Below are positions 1 to 7,432 of a DNA stretch of 64,000 nt, piece by piece. The DNA lies in assembly GCF_947486615.1 (NCBI RefSeq), contig NZ_CANKUD010000001.1, positions 62,001 to 126,000 on the forward strand, given 5' to 3'. The position numbers and the translations under genes were made by a program. Each line of letters starts with the position of its first letter. Within the stretch, counting starts at the first letter, position 1. The stretch comes from an uncultured Modestobacter sp. (GTDB taxonomy: Bacteria > Actinomycetota > Actinomycetes > Mycobacteriales > Geodermatophilaceae). Under the pieces are notes generated by a model, which searched no databases, was not told the DNA's origin, and saw only the letters and a list, made by a program, of their open reading frames with translations.

Positions 1-89
1 ACGGCCGGCTGGCCACGGTGGAGCTGACCTGCACCCGTCAGGACGGCTCGGTGGCCATCAGTGGATCGGCCGACTTCCTGGTCGCCTGA
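1..89 (+). CDS. MaoC-like hotdog hydratase, C-terminal end only (partial)
   Basis: A reading frame already open at the window edge runs from base 3 to a TGA at 87-89, giving 28 residues that end in ISGSADFLVA. The pattern of a beta strand (ATVELTCTRQDG) followed by a final strand ending in a short hydrophobic tail is what the last two strands of MaoC/R-specific enoyl-CoA hydratase hotdog domains look like. Such enzymes hydrate trans-2-enoyl-CoA. The assignment rests on a short fragment, so only the general family is offered. A strong hairpin follows the stop codon. Confidence 0.4.
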   Translation, partial: GRLATVELTCTRQDGSVAISGSADFLVA

Positions 90-110
90 GACTGGGCGAG
101 AGGCACGGCG

Positions 111-150
111 CAGCGGAGCCGGCGGGGGTGCGTCCCTGCCGGCTCCGCTG
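111..150 (+). terminator. Hairpin after the partial MaoC gene
   Basis: A 13-bp perfect inverted repeat (left arm CAGCGGAGCCGGC, right arm its complement) encloses a 14-base loop, starting 22 bases after the stop codon. There is no T-run, as is common in high-GC actinobacteria. It probably ends the upstream transcript before the regulator gene. Confidence 0.55.
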
Positions 151-249
151 CCTTCCGATACCCGGGGGGAGTGACCAGTCGGGGTCATTTCTGACGCCCC
201 ATCCCCGTAGCAGCCTGCAGTGCGGTTCCGGTCAACTACGCTGGCGGAC

Positions 250-1578
250 ATGTCAGCGGAGGGGGTCCTGCGTCGCAGCAGTTACGGGCCGACCAGCCCC
301 ATGGTGGGCCAGCGGGGCGCCCGGACGCGCGAGCGGATCGTCAGCGAGGCGTTGACCCTGTTCGCTGCGCAGGGCTTCCACGGCACCTCGGTGCACGACA
401 TCTCGGCCGCTGCGGAGATCTCCCGTGCGACGTTCTACCAGTACTTCGAGAGCAAGGAGGAGATCTTCGTCCAGCTGCTCGACGAGTGCGGAGGAGCCCT
501 CGTCGACGTCGTCCGGCAGCTGGGGCCGCTGGGGCCGACCGCCGAGGGGTTCGGCAACCTGTACAGCTGGCTGCTGGCCTGGGGCCAGATCTACGACAAG
601 TACTCGACGATGTTCGTCCAGTGGGCCAATGTCGACTCCTCTGGCACGGCGATCCGCCCGCTGGTGACCGGGTTCGTCGAGTCCTTCGATGCCCGCGTCG
701 CCCGACGGCTCAAGCAGACCGACCTGGAGGGCCTGTCGGCGCCCGACGCGGCGGTGGTGCTCACCAGCGTGGTCAACCGCTTCAACTACCTGCGCCACGT
801 CACCAGTTCACCGACCACCGACCTGGAGGGACCGTCTCATCACCTGGCGGTGATCCTGCAGACTGTGCTGTTCCCGTCCACACCGGTCGAGGTCACCCGG
901 CGCGCCCTGGGCGGACAGCCTGACTGGTCCCGGCCGCGCGCGCCTTCGGCGGCCGCCGGCGCGGCGCCCGTGCCGGGTGACGTCCCCGACCGGTTCACGC
1001 CCCTCACCGCCCGCGGCGCGACCACGGTCCGCGAGCTGATGGACGCTGGTGGCCGGGTGTTCGCCGAGCGCGGCTACCAGCGGGCGAACGTCGACGACAT
1101 CGTCGGTGTCGCGGGCTTCGCCCGGGGGACCTTCTACAAGTACTTCGACGAGAAGCTGGATCTGCTCGTGGCGCTGTCCGACCAGTGCCGTGGCGAGGCC
1201 GTGCAGATCGCGCACACCTTCGAGGACGTCGAGCCCGGTGACGGCGAGGCGCTGCGGGCGTGGCTCACCGAGTACGTCGACTTCCACAGCCGATATGTCG
1301 GGGTCATCCGGGTCTGGCTCGAGCGCACGCCGAACCATCCTGCGCTGGACCGCGACCGGGTCCTGGTCCTGGAGGCCATGCGCCGTGCGCTCTACGCGCA
1401 CCTTGAGCGGGTGCCCCGCTCGCAGCCGCTGGACCTACGGGTAGCGGAGGTGTTCCAGGTCGCGCTGCTCGAGCGGCTCCCGGAGACCTACCGGCCGCGC
1501 GCCAAGCGGGGGCGCACGCCGCAGATGGTCGAGCTGATGGCACAGGTGCTCGAGCGCGGGCTGTTCACCCCGCGCTGA
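250..1578 (+). CDS. Transcriptional regulator with two tandem TetR DNA-binding domains
   Basis: The 442-residue protein contains two complete TetR N-terminal domains in one chain. The first HTH lies at about residues 24-70 (recognition helix ISRATFYQYF), the second at about 255-300 (GFARGTFYKYF). Each is followed by an all-helical ligand-binding-type segment. Ordinary TetR proteins are about 200 residues and act as dimers, so this is a covalent pseudo-dimer. The ATG at 250 is preferred over the upstream in-frame ATG at 220 because the paralogue at 24445 begins at the same place: both have LRRxSYG about 5-8 residues from the start. It converges on the flavin hydroxylase gene. It probably represses catabolic genes of this island in response to an acyl-CoA or aromatic ligand; that role is inference. 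Confidence 0.85.
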   Translation: MSAEGVLRRSSYGPTSPMVGQRGARTRERIVSEALTLFAAQGFHGTSVHDISAAAEISRATFYQYFESKEEIFVQLLDECGGALVDVVRQLGPLGPTAEGFGNLYSWLLAWGQIYDKYSTMFVQWANVDSSGTAIRPLVTGFVESFDARVARRLKQTDLEGLSAPDAAVVLTSVVNRFNYLRHVTSSPTTDLEGPSHHLAVILQTVLFPSTPVEVTRRALGGQPDWSRPRAPSAAAGAAPVPGDVPDRFTPLTARGATTVRELMDAGGRVFAERGYQRANVDDIVGVAGFARGTFYKYFDEKLDLLVALSDQCRGEAVQIAHTFEDVEPGDGEALRAWLTEYVDFHSRYVGVIRVWLERTPNHPALDRDRVLVLEAMRRALYAHLERVPRSQPLDLRVAEVFQVALLERLPETYRPRAKRGRTPQMVELMAQVLERGLFTPR

Positions 1579-1618
1579 GCATGCGGGCTGAGCGGGCGCA
1601 GGGCCCGCCCGGTGCCGG

Positions 1619-3256
1619 TCAGCCGGACGCGGCAACCGGTTGACCGGTGATCATCGCGCGCAGCTCCCGGGTGACCAGCTCCAGCTCCGCCGGGCGGCAC
1701 GTCGCGGCAACGTAGCGGTCGGGACGCAGTACGACGACCTCGTCGCCGGGACGCTCCAGCAGGTGGTCGCGGAAGGCGCCGTCGACGTCGTAGACGACCA
1801 GCGACGCCCCGGACAGCGCGACGGCCCGGTCGTCCGCCGGTGACCGCAGGCCGGTGCGGGACGGGCTGACCCGGACGAACCGGGCACCCAGTTCGGTCCA
1901 GTACTTCTGGCTCTCGGCGGAGAGGGCGGCGAGCGGGTCGCCGGTCAGGCCGAGGATCGCGAACGAGCCGCCCACCGCGTCGTCGAGCTTGACCCGGGCG
2001 CGGTCGGCGGTCTCCACCGACGGCTGCGGGAACGCCCGGCCGACCAGCGACGCGGCGTCCTTCTGCGCCGGGTGCAGCACGATGCCCTCGGTGTACCTCG
2101 GCGCCGGCTTGTACTTCATCTGCAGGATGTACTCCCGGGCACCCGGAACGTGCTGGACGCCGCGGAAGACGACGTCGCGCACCATCTCGGTCGCCCGGTT
2201 GCGGGGCTGGTACATGTTCCCCACCCGGGTGGCGAAGGAGACCATCGCCTCGGCGGTGCCGCGGCGCTCGGCGTCGTAGCTGGCCAGCAGCCGGGGGTCG
2301 GCCTGGCCTGCGGTCACCGCCGCCAGCTTCCAGCCCAGGTTCGTCGCATCCCGGATGCCGGAGTTCATGCCCTGCCCGAAGAACGGCGGCTGCAGGTGGG
2401 CGGCGTCCCCGGCCAGGAAGACCGAGCCGGACTGGAAGGTGCTGGCGATCCGGGAGTGGTGCCAGTAGACGCGGCGCCGGAGGATCGTGGGCAGCGGCAG
2501 GCCGCGGTAGTACTCGGCCAGCAGGCCGTTGACCACGTCGTCGGCCACGACCGCGTCCTCGTCCTCCGCGGGCAGCAGCTTGAACTCGAATCGGCGCCGC
2601 CCGTAGGGCAGCGGGATGGTCATGGCCGGCCGGTCGGGGTCGCAGTAGACCGCCGAGAACGGGGCGTCCCAGGTGTCGTTCTCCACGTCGACGACCAGCC
2701 AGCGGGTGGGTGCGGTCGTACCGGTGAGCTCGATGCCGACCGCGCCCCGGACGAAGCTGCGGCCACCGTCGGCGCCCACGACGTAGCGGGCGCGCACCCG
2801 CGTCGCCTCCCCGGCCGCGCCGGTCGCGGTCAGCTCGACGCCCTCGGGGTCCTGCTGCAGGCCGGTCACCGTGGTGCCGGTGAGCAGCTGGACGTGGTCG
2901 TAGCGCTCCAGCCCGCGCCGGAGCACCGCCTCCATCAGGGGCTGGTAGAAGAGGTTGCGGCGCGGCCAGCCGTAGGGCTGGCCGCTGGGCCGGACGTGCG
3001 CGAGCCGTCGTCCGCTGGAGCTGTAGTAGCGGATCGGCGCGTTCTGGATGACGTCGGGCATCAGCTCGCCGGTCAGCCCGGACGTCTGGAACGTGCGCAG
3101 CGACTCGTCGTCGACGGCCACGGCGCGTGGGTGCGGGTAGATGTCCTCCTCCTGGTCGAGGAGGACGGTGCGCACCCCGTTGCCGCCGAGGAGGTTGGCC
3201 AGGGTCGTGCCGCAGGGGCCCGCCCCCACGATCGCGACATCGGTCGTCAGGTCCAC
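1619..3256 (-). CDS. FAD-dependent aromatic hydroxylase, MhpA-like
   Basis: This 545-residue protein has the three FAD/NAD(P)H signatures of class A flavoprotein monooxygenases: GxGxxG (GAGPCG, about residue 11-16), the DG motif (GADGGRS, about 162) and the GD motif (GDAAHLQPPFFGQGMN, about 283). Length and order match the 3-(3-hydroxyphenyl)propionate hydroxylase (MhpA) and pentachlorophenol monooxygenase group, which hydroxylate a phenolic ring ortho to the hydroxyl using O2 and NAD(P)H. The GTG at 3256 begins VDLTTDVAIVGAG; a longer frame to 3322 would overlap the upstream gene, which ends at 3279. It is probably co-transcribed with the thioesterase and amidohydrolase. An extradiol dioxygenase of the matching MhpB type lies at 28984-29844. 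The substrate is not determined. Confidence 0.85.
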   Translation of the reverse strand: MDLTTDVAIVGAGPCGTTLANLLGGNGVRTVLLDQEEDIYPHPRAVAVDDESLRTFQTSGLTGELMPDVIQNAPIRYYSSSGRRLAHVRPSGQPYGWPRRNLFYQPLMEAVLRRGLERYDHVQLLTGTTVTGLQQDPEGVELTATGAAGEATRVRARYVVGADGGRSFVRGAVGIELTGTTAPTRWLVVDVENDTWDAPFSAVYCDPDRPAMTIPLPYGRRRFEFKLLPAEDEDAVVADDVVNGLLAEYYRGLPLPTILRRRVYWHHSRIASTFQSGSVFLAGDAAHLQPPFFGQGMNSGIRDATNLGWKLAAVTAGQADPRLLASYDAERRGTAEAMVSFATRVGNMYQPRNRATEMVRDVVFRGVQHVPGAREYILQMKYKPAPRYTEGIVLHPAQKDAASLVGRAFPQPSVETADRARVKLDDAVGGSFAILGLTGDPLAALSAESQKYWTELGARFVRVSPSRTGLRSPADDRAVALSGASLVVYDVDGAFRDHLLERPGDEVVVLRPDRYVAATCRPAELELVTRELRAMITGQPVAASG

Positions 3257-3278
3257 GGGTGCACTGTGTCCGTTCAGG

Positions 3279-3905
3279 TCAGGGCTGCCCTGGCAGCAGC
3301 TCGATGAAGAGGGCAACGGCATCGGCCACCACGTCGTCCCCGGAGTGCAGCCGGCCGGTCATCCACCGCTTGCGCCCCTCGACCCGGTCGAGGGTGGCCT
3401 CGACGCGGAGCTCGACGCCGACGGGGGTGATCTGCCGGTAGTTGACGGTCAGGAAGGCCGTGCGGGCGGGGGACCGCCCCTGGCTGGAGAGGATCCCGAG
3501 CAGGTCGTCGAACATCAGCGGCAGCACGCCGCCGTGGGCGGCTCCTCCGCCGCCGAGGTGCAGGGTGCCCAGCTGGATCCGGCCGCGGACCATCGTCGAA
3601 CTGGCCTCGTCGACCGTGACCGGCACCAGCAGCGGGTGTCCCCGGCCCGGCAGGCCGAACCAGCGTCCGGCCCACCTCTCCCGCTCGGGGACCTGCCACT
3701 GCTCCAGGGAGGCGACGAGCCGTTCGAACTCGGCGGTCAGTGCGGCGACCACCTCACCGGGCATCCCCGCCGCACCGGTGACGCCGTGCTGCAGGGCTCG
3801 GAAGCGCTCGATCATCTCGCCGTACTGGGACCTGGTCGGCGCGTCCGGCCCGGCGCCCTCGGGGAGGTGCTCGTCGGTGAGCCCTGCAGCACTGCGTCGG
3901 TACAT
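3279..3905 (-). CDS. PaaI-like hotdog thioesterase
   Basis: A 208-residue protein whose last 130 residues form a hotdog domain. The stretch AAHGGVLPLMFDDLLG carries the HGG(x)nD/E signature of the PaaI/acyl-CoA thioesterase group, where the aspartate is the usual catalytic acid. The N-terminal 70 residues are an extension with helical character. It would hydrolyse an aromatic or short acyl-CoA intermediate and release free CoA. Its start codon overlaps the stop of the amidohydrolase upstream (shared base at 3905), and the hydroxylase follows 22 bases downstream, so the three genes look like one operon. Confidence 0.75.
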   Translation of the reverse strand: MYRRSAAGLTDEHLPEGAGPDAPTRSQYGEMIERFRALQHGVTGAAGMPGEVVAALTAEFERLVASLEQWQVPERERWAGRWFGLPGRGHPLLVPVTVDEASSTMVRGRIQLGTLHLGGGGAAHGGVLPLMFDDLLGILSSQGRSPARTAFLTVNYRQITPVGVELRVEATLDRVEGRKRWMTGRLHSGDDVVADAVALFIELLPGQP

Positions 3906-5077
3906 CAGTTCGTGCGCGGGAAGTTCAGCATCCGCCGGGCGTTGGTCTCGACGATCTTCTCGACCTCGTCGTCGGGGATGTGGGCCAGGGACTCACTCGC
4001 GCGCTTGCGGCTGTTGGGCCAGTTGGAGTCCGAGTGCGGGAAGTCGACCTCGATCATGATGCGGTCGATGCCGATCGCCTCGCGGTTGGCCAGGCCGTGC
4101 TGGTCCTCGATGAAGCAGCCCCAGAAGTGCTTCCTGAACAGGTCGCTGGGCCGGGTGTCCATGTCGATGTCCTGGTACCAGCGGTGCCGCTCCCAGGTGT
4201 AGTCCGACCGCTCGAGGATGTAGGGGATCCACCCGATGCCGCCTTCGGCGAGCGAGAACTGCAGCTTCGGGAACCGGTGCAGGGTGCGGGAGAACAGCAG
4301 GTCGACCGTGCTCCACATGAGGTTGCTGGAGAACAGCACCGTCGGGACCGCCATCGGGGCGTCCAGCGCTTGCATCTGGCCGGCGATCGGCTTCATCGCC
4401 GAGAACGAGAAGCCGGGCATGAAGGACCCGGAGCCGAAGTGCAGCGAGATCGGGACGTTGGCCTCCGAGGCGACCGCCCACAGCGGGTCCCAGTGCTTGC
4501 TGTGGAAGGAGGGCAGGCCCAGCGGCACCGGGCTGTCCGGGAAGGAGAAGGTGCGCGCGCCCTTGGTGATCGCCCGCTTCGCCTCCTTGACCGTGAGCTC
4601 GATGTCCCAGAACGGCAGCAGCGCCATCGGGATGTACCGGTCGGGGGCGGTGGCGCACCACTCGTCCATGTAGAAGTCGTTCCACGCCTGCACGCACAGC
4701 AGGGCGAGGTCCTTGTCCGGGGCCCGGAAGAACGTGCCGCCCGCGAAGCCGGGGAACGACGGGAAGCACGCGGCGGCCTGGACGCCGTCGAGGTCCATGT
4801 CCTTCACCCGCTGCACCGGGTCGTAACAGCCCGGGATCATGTCCTCGTACCGGACGGGGTCCATGCCCCAGTCCTTCGGGTCCTTGCCGGCGACCGCGTT
4901 GAGGCCGATGGTCGGGATCACCTGGCCGTCGTAGTGCCACAGGTGCATGCCGTCGGTCTCGACGATGCGCGGGCCTCTCTCCTTGTACTTCTCGGGGAGC
5001 CGGTCCTGCCACACGCGCGGATGTTCGATCAGGTGGTCGTCGACCGAGATGATCTGGTGGTGGTCCTGCAGCGGCAT
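3905..5077 (-). CDS. Amidohydrolase-2 family metal-dependent hydrolase/decarboxylase
   Basis: A 390-residue protein of the ACMSD-like amidohydrolase family. Visible signatures are an N-terminal SVDDHLIEHPRVW (metal-binding region near the start), the central LHFG, the LFSSNLMWSTVD stretch and a C-terminal EVDFPHSDSNWP that carries the usual metal-site aspartate. Members decarboxylate or hydrolyse aromatic and muconate-type acids and are common in aromatic catabolic clusters. The start at 5077 is fixed by a GGAGG five bases upstream; the frame stays open to 5143 but lacks a site there. It is the first gene of a leftward operon with the thioesterase and hydroxylase. The actual reaction is unknown. 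Confidence 0.8.
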   Translation of the reverse strand: MPLQDHHQIISVDDHLIEHPRVWQDRLPEKYKERGPRIVETDGMHLWHYDGQVIPTIGLNAVAGKDPKDWGMDPVRYEDMIPGCYDPVQRVKDMDLDGVQAAACFPSFPGFAGGTFFRAPDKDLALLCVQAWNDFYMDEWCATAPDRYIPMALLPFWDIELTVKEAKRAITKGARTFSFPDSPVPLGLPSFHSKHWDPLWAVASEANVPISLHFGSGSFMPGFSFSAMKPIAGQMQALDAPMAVPTVLFSSNLMWSTVDLLFSRTLHRFPKLQFSLAEGGIGWIPYILERSDYTWERHRWYQDIDMDTRPSDLFRKHFWGCFIEDQHGLANREAIGIDRIMIEVDFPHSDSNWPNSRKRASESLAHIPDDEVEKIVETNARRMLNFPRTN

Positions 5078-5127
5078 CGGTGCCTCCGGAGAGCTGTAGT
5101 GGGCCGGGCGCAGCGTCCGAAACATTT

Positions 5128-5156
5128 CTGACGGAGCGTCCACCTGAGGATATATG
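5128..5156 (+). promoter_or_regulatory. Candidate SigA-type promoter for the 5195 gene
   Basis: A -35-like CTGACG (5128-5133) and a -10-like TATATG (5151-5156) are separated by exactly 17 bases, in one of the few AT-rich patches of the region. It lies between two divergent genes and points at the start at 5195. This is a visual match only. Confidence 0.4.
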
Positions 5157-5194
5157 CTCTGTGCGCTGGATCACCAGACCCCCGGAGGCAGCCG

Positions 5195-5485
5195 ATGAGC
5201 CAACCAGTGAACGAGCCCGTGATCGAGCGCGAGGAGGAGGACGACCACGACCTCCTCACGTTCGGGGAGGCCGGCGCCCGCCTGCAGGAGGAGATGCAGG
5301 CACTCCGTCGGTCGATCGCCGAGCTCGAGGGGCGACCGGAGGAGGCGGCGGCGCTCGCGAAGGCCCAGGCCCGGCTGGAGGCCGTCGAGACGGCGGCCGC
5401 CCGGAATGCGCGGCAGACGATCAACGACGACAACTTCGAGAAATTCTTCGGCTACCGGGGCACCGCCCGGCGCAACACCACCTGA
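5195..5485 (+). CDS. Small acidic coiled-coil protein, unknown function
   Basis: A 96-residue protein starting 8 bases after GGAGG. Residues about 25-72 are a predicted single long helix with heptad-like spacing (LQEEMQALRRSIAELEG and onward), so a coiled coil is likely. The N-terminus is highly acidic (EREEEDDHD) and the C-terminus ends in a conserved-looking NFEKFFGYRGTARRN. I do not recognise a family. It is divergent from the amidohydrolase operon and is followed by another small protein gene, so the two may work together. Confidence 0.7.
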   Translation: MSQPVNEPVIEREEEDDHDLLTFGEAGARLQEEMQALRRSIAELEGRPEEAAALAKAQARLEAVETAAARNARQTINDDNFEKFFGYRGTARRNTT

Positions 5486-5562
5486 TCCCGGTCGGCCGAG
5501 CGGCTCCCACACCTCTGCGGGGGTCGCCCCGCCACTCGCCGCAGCCATCACGAGGAGAGCAC

Positions 5563-5736
5563 ATGTCAGGCATGGACAGCAGCCAGCTCGTCACCGACGA
5601 GATCAGCCTGCACGCCGAGAAGTACAAGGCGGCGGCACACCAGCACGGCGACCCGGAGCAGCTGGCCGAGGAGAACGAGACCCCGGCGCCGGCGGCGGCG
5701 GAGCAGTCCGGCGCCGAGGCCGATCCGCCGGCCTGA
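5563..5736 (+). CDS. Small hydrophilic protein of 57 residues, unknown function
   Basis: The ATG at 5563 follows GAGGAG at a good distance; the longer frame upstream to 5080 is not coding-like. The peptide is helical at first (DEISLHAEKYKAAAHQHG) and ends in a low-complexity acidic, Ala/Pro-rich tail. No family is recognised. It sits 77 bases after the coiled-coil gene and before a strong hairpin. Confidence 0.5.
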   Translation: MSGMDSSQLVTDEISLHAEKYKAAAHQHGDPEQLAEENETPAPAAAEQSGAEADPPA

Positions 5737-5758
5737 GCCACCGGAACGGCACGACCGG

Positions 5759-5785
5759 GGGCCGGGCACACCAGGTGCCCGGCCC
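5759..5785. terminator. Bidirectional hairpin between convergent genes
   Basis: An 11-bp perfect stem (GGGCCGGGCAC and its complement) with a 5-base loop fills the 61-base gap between the rightward small gene and the leftward oxidoreductase. It can serve both directions. Confidence 0.65.
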
Positions 5786-5797
5786 TCCGTCGTCCGG

Positions 5798-6715
5798 TCA
5801 GTCGACGGCCAGCGCCTGCCCGGTGAGCGGGCGGTAGAGCTCGACCTCGCGCAGGTAGTCGGCGAAGCTGCGGGCCCGGGACTCCACCAGCAGGTGTGTG
5901 GCGCCCGCTGCCGCGTAGGCCGCGACGTTCTCCGCGATGGCCGCGGCGTTGCCGTCGGGGTCCCGCCGGCCCATCGGGGCGAAGCAGACGTCCACGTCAG
6001 TGGACCTGCCCGCCGCGCGCCGGCGCTCCCGCAGCTCGGCTACCCGCTCGGCCAGCTCGTCCGCCGATCCGAGCGCCGGGGTCTTGGTGATGGCGCTGGC
6101 CTCCTCGGACTGCTCGATCGGGATCCAGCCGTCCGCGAGCTCGGCGACGCGGCGCAGCGCGACGTTGCTGTTCCCGCCGATCCAGATGGGCGGTCCGCCG
6201 GCCTGGGCGGGCTTGGGCAGCATCACGTGCCCGTGCGCCGGGAAGTAGTCGTCGTCGCGGTCGACGACCTCACCGGTCCAGGCCTGCCGGAGGGCCGGGA
6301 TGCTGGCGTCGAACCGCTTGCCGCGGTCGGTGAACGAGCCGCCCACCACCTCGAACTCCGCCTGCTGGTAGCCGGCACCCATGCCCAGCACGAGCCGGCC
6401 CCCGGAGAGGTTGTCCAGGCTGCCGGCCGCCTTCGCGGTGATGTAGGGGTGCCGGTGCCCGGCCACGACGATCATGGTCAGCAGCCGCAGCCGGGTGGTC
6501 GCGGCGGCCATGAACGCCAGCGACACGAACGGGTCGAAGGCGTGGTGCCCGCCGGCCTCGAGCCAGGTCTGGCTGGGGAACGGGTGGTCGGTGGTGGACA
6601 CCATGTCGAAGCCGGCGTCCTCGGCGGCCGCGGCGACGTCGCCGAGGCCGTGCCCGTCGATCCAGGTGTCCCAGTGCTTGAGGGCACGCATCGGGAACTG
6701 CAGGCAGAACTTCAC
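5798..6715 (-). CDS. LLM-class F420-dependent oxidoreductase
   Basis: A 305-residue luciferase-like monooxygenase-fold protein. The pattern EDAGFDMVSTTDHPFP near residue 35, the AGHRHPYITAKAAGSLD block, the GRLVLGMGAGY block and GGPPIWIGGNS are typical of the actinobacterial F420-dependent TIGR03619-like group. It would transfer hydride between F420H2 (or FMNH2) and an organic substrate. The GTG start at 6715 overlaps the TGA of the upstream isochorismatase-like gene by GTGA and has GGAGG 7 bases before it. A paralogue lies at 37435-38349 and a decayed copy near 26000. Confidence 0.85.
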   Translation of the reverse strand: MKFCLQFPMRALKHWDTWIDGHGLGDVAAAAEDAGFDMVSTTDHPFPSQTWLEAGGHHAFDPFVSLAFMAAATTRLRLLTMIVVAGHRHPYITAKAAGSLDNLSGGRLVLGMGAGYQQAEFEVVGGSFTDRGKRFDASIPALRQAWTGEVVDRDDDYFPAHGHVMLPKPAQAGGPPIWIGGNSNVALRRVAELADGWIPIEQSEEASAITKTPALGSADELAERVAELRERRRAAGRSTDVDVCFAPMGRRDPDGNAAAIAENVAAYAAAGATHLLVESRARSFADYLREVELYRPLTGQALAVD

Positions 6716-7389
6716 GGGAGCGCCTCCGCGGCGGTCGAGGGTGCGGGTGGGACCTGGGCGGCAGTGGCGGGCTGCCAGGCCTCCAGGACGGCGGTGGTGG
6801 TGGTGACCGTGCCGAGCAGCGCGAACGCGTACCGGAGCATGTCCTCACCGAACTGGTGCGGAACGCCGAGGCAGGCGTCGCGCAGGACGACCAGGCGGTA
6901 GCCCAGGTTCGCCGCCTCGATGGCCCCGCCGATGATGGCCTCGTTCAGCGACACGCCCCCGATGACCAGGGTCCGGATGTCCCGGCTGCGCAGGATCGCG
7001 TCCAGGTCGGTGCCGGTGAAGGCGGACAGTCCGTGCGTGCGGGCGTGCACGATGTCCGCCGGCGCGGGGCCCAGCTCGGGCATCACCTGCGCCTCGTCGG
7101 AGCCGACGAGCATGTGCTCGGGATTGCGCAGGCTGCTGGCGAGGAACGGCGTGTTCAGGGTGACTCCGGCCCGGTCGCGGCGGTACTGGATGGTGGCGTG
7201 CACGACCATCGCCCCGGCGCTGCGGGCGCCGTCGAGCAGCCGGGCGAGGGCGTCGACGACCCCGTGGTCGCGCACCGCGGTCGACAGCACGCCCAGCGGC
7301 CCGGCGGCGAGGTCGCCGGAGATGCCGCGCTGCATCTCCGAGACCAGCACGGCGGTGTGCGCGGGGTCGACCAGCTGGGCCAGCTGCAC
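6712..7389 (-). CDS. Isochorismatase-fold protein lacking the usual catalytic triad
   Basis: A 225-residue protein with the isochorismatase/cysteine-hydrolase fold (AVLVSEMQRG at the start, LSAFTGTDLDAIL in the middle, TLVIGGVSLNEAIIGGAIEA later). In active cysteine hydrolases the first motif has Asp (vDmQ), a Lys precedes SAF, and a Cys follows GVxTN. Here these positions read Glu, Arg or Thr, and Ala, so none of the triad is kept. Some isochorismatases also lack the Cys, so another activity is possible. The GTG at 7389 has GGAGG 6 bases upstream. It overlaps the F420-type oxidoreductase gene and follows the broken acyl-CoA synthetase gene. Confidence 0.75.
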   Translation of the reverse strand: MQLAQLVDPAHTAVLVSEMQRGISGDLAAGPLGVLSTAVRDHGVVDALARLLDGARSAGAMVVHATIQYRRDRAGVTLNTPFLASSLRNPEHMLVGSDEAQVMPELGPAPADIVHARTHGLSAFTGTDLDAILRSRDIRTLVIGGVSLNEAIIGGAIEAANLGYRLVVLRDACLGVPHQFGEDMLRYAFALLGTVTTTTAVLEAWQPATAAQVPPAPSTAAEALP

Positions 7390-7432
7390 GGTTGTCCTCC
7401 GGGGACGGGGGGTGGGGGAGCGGGCTCGGGCG

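Noticed and set aside
1592-1608. A six-base-pair hairpin between the first regulator and the hydroxylase
   Set aside because: Too short to be distinguished from the background of GC-rich repeats.
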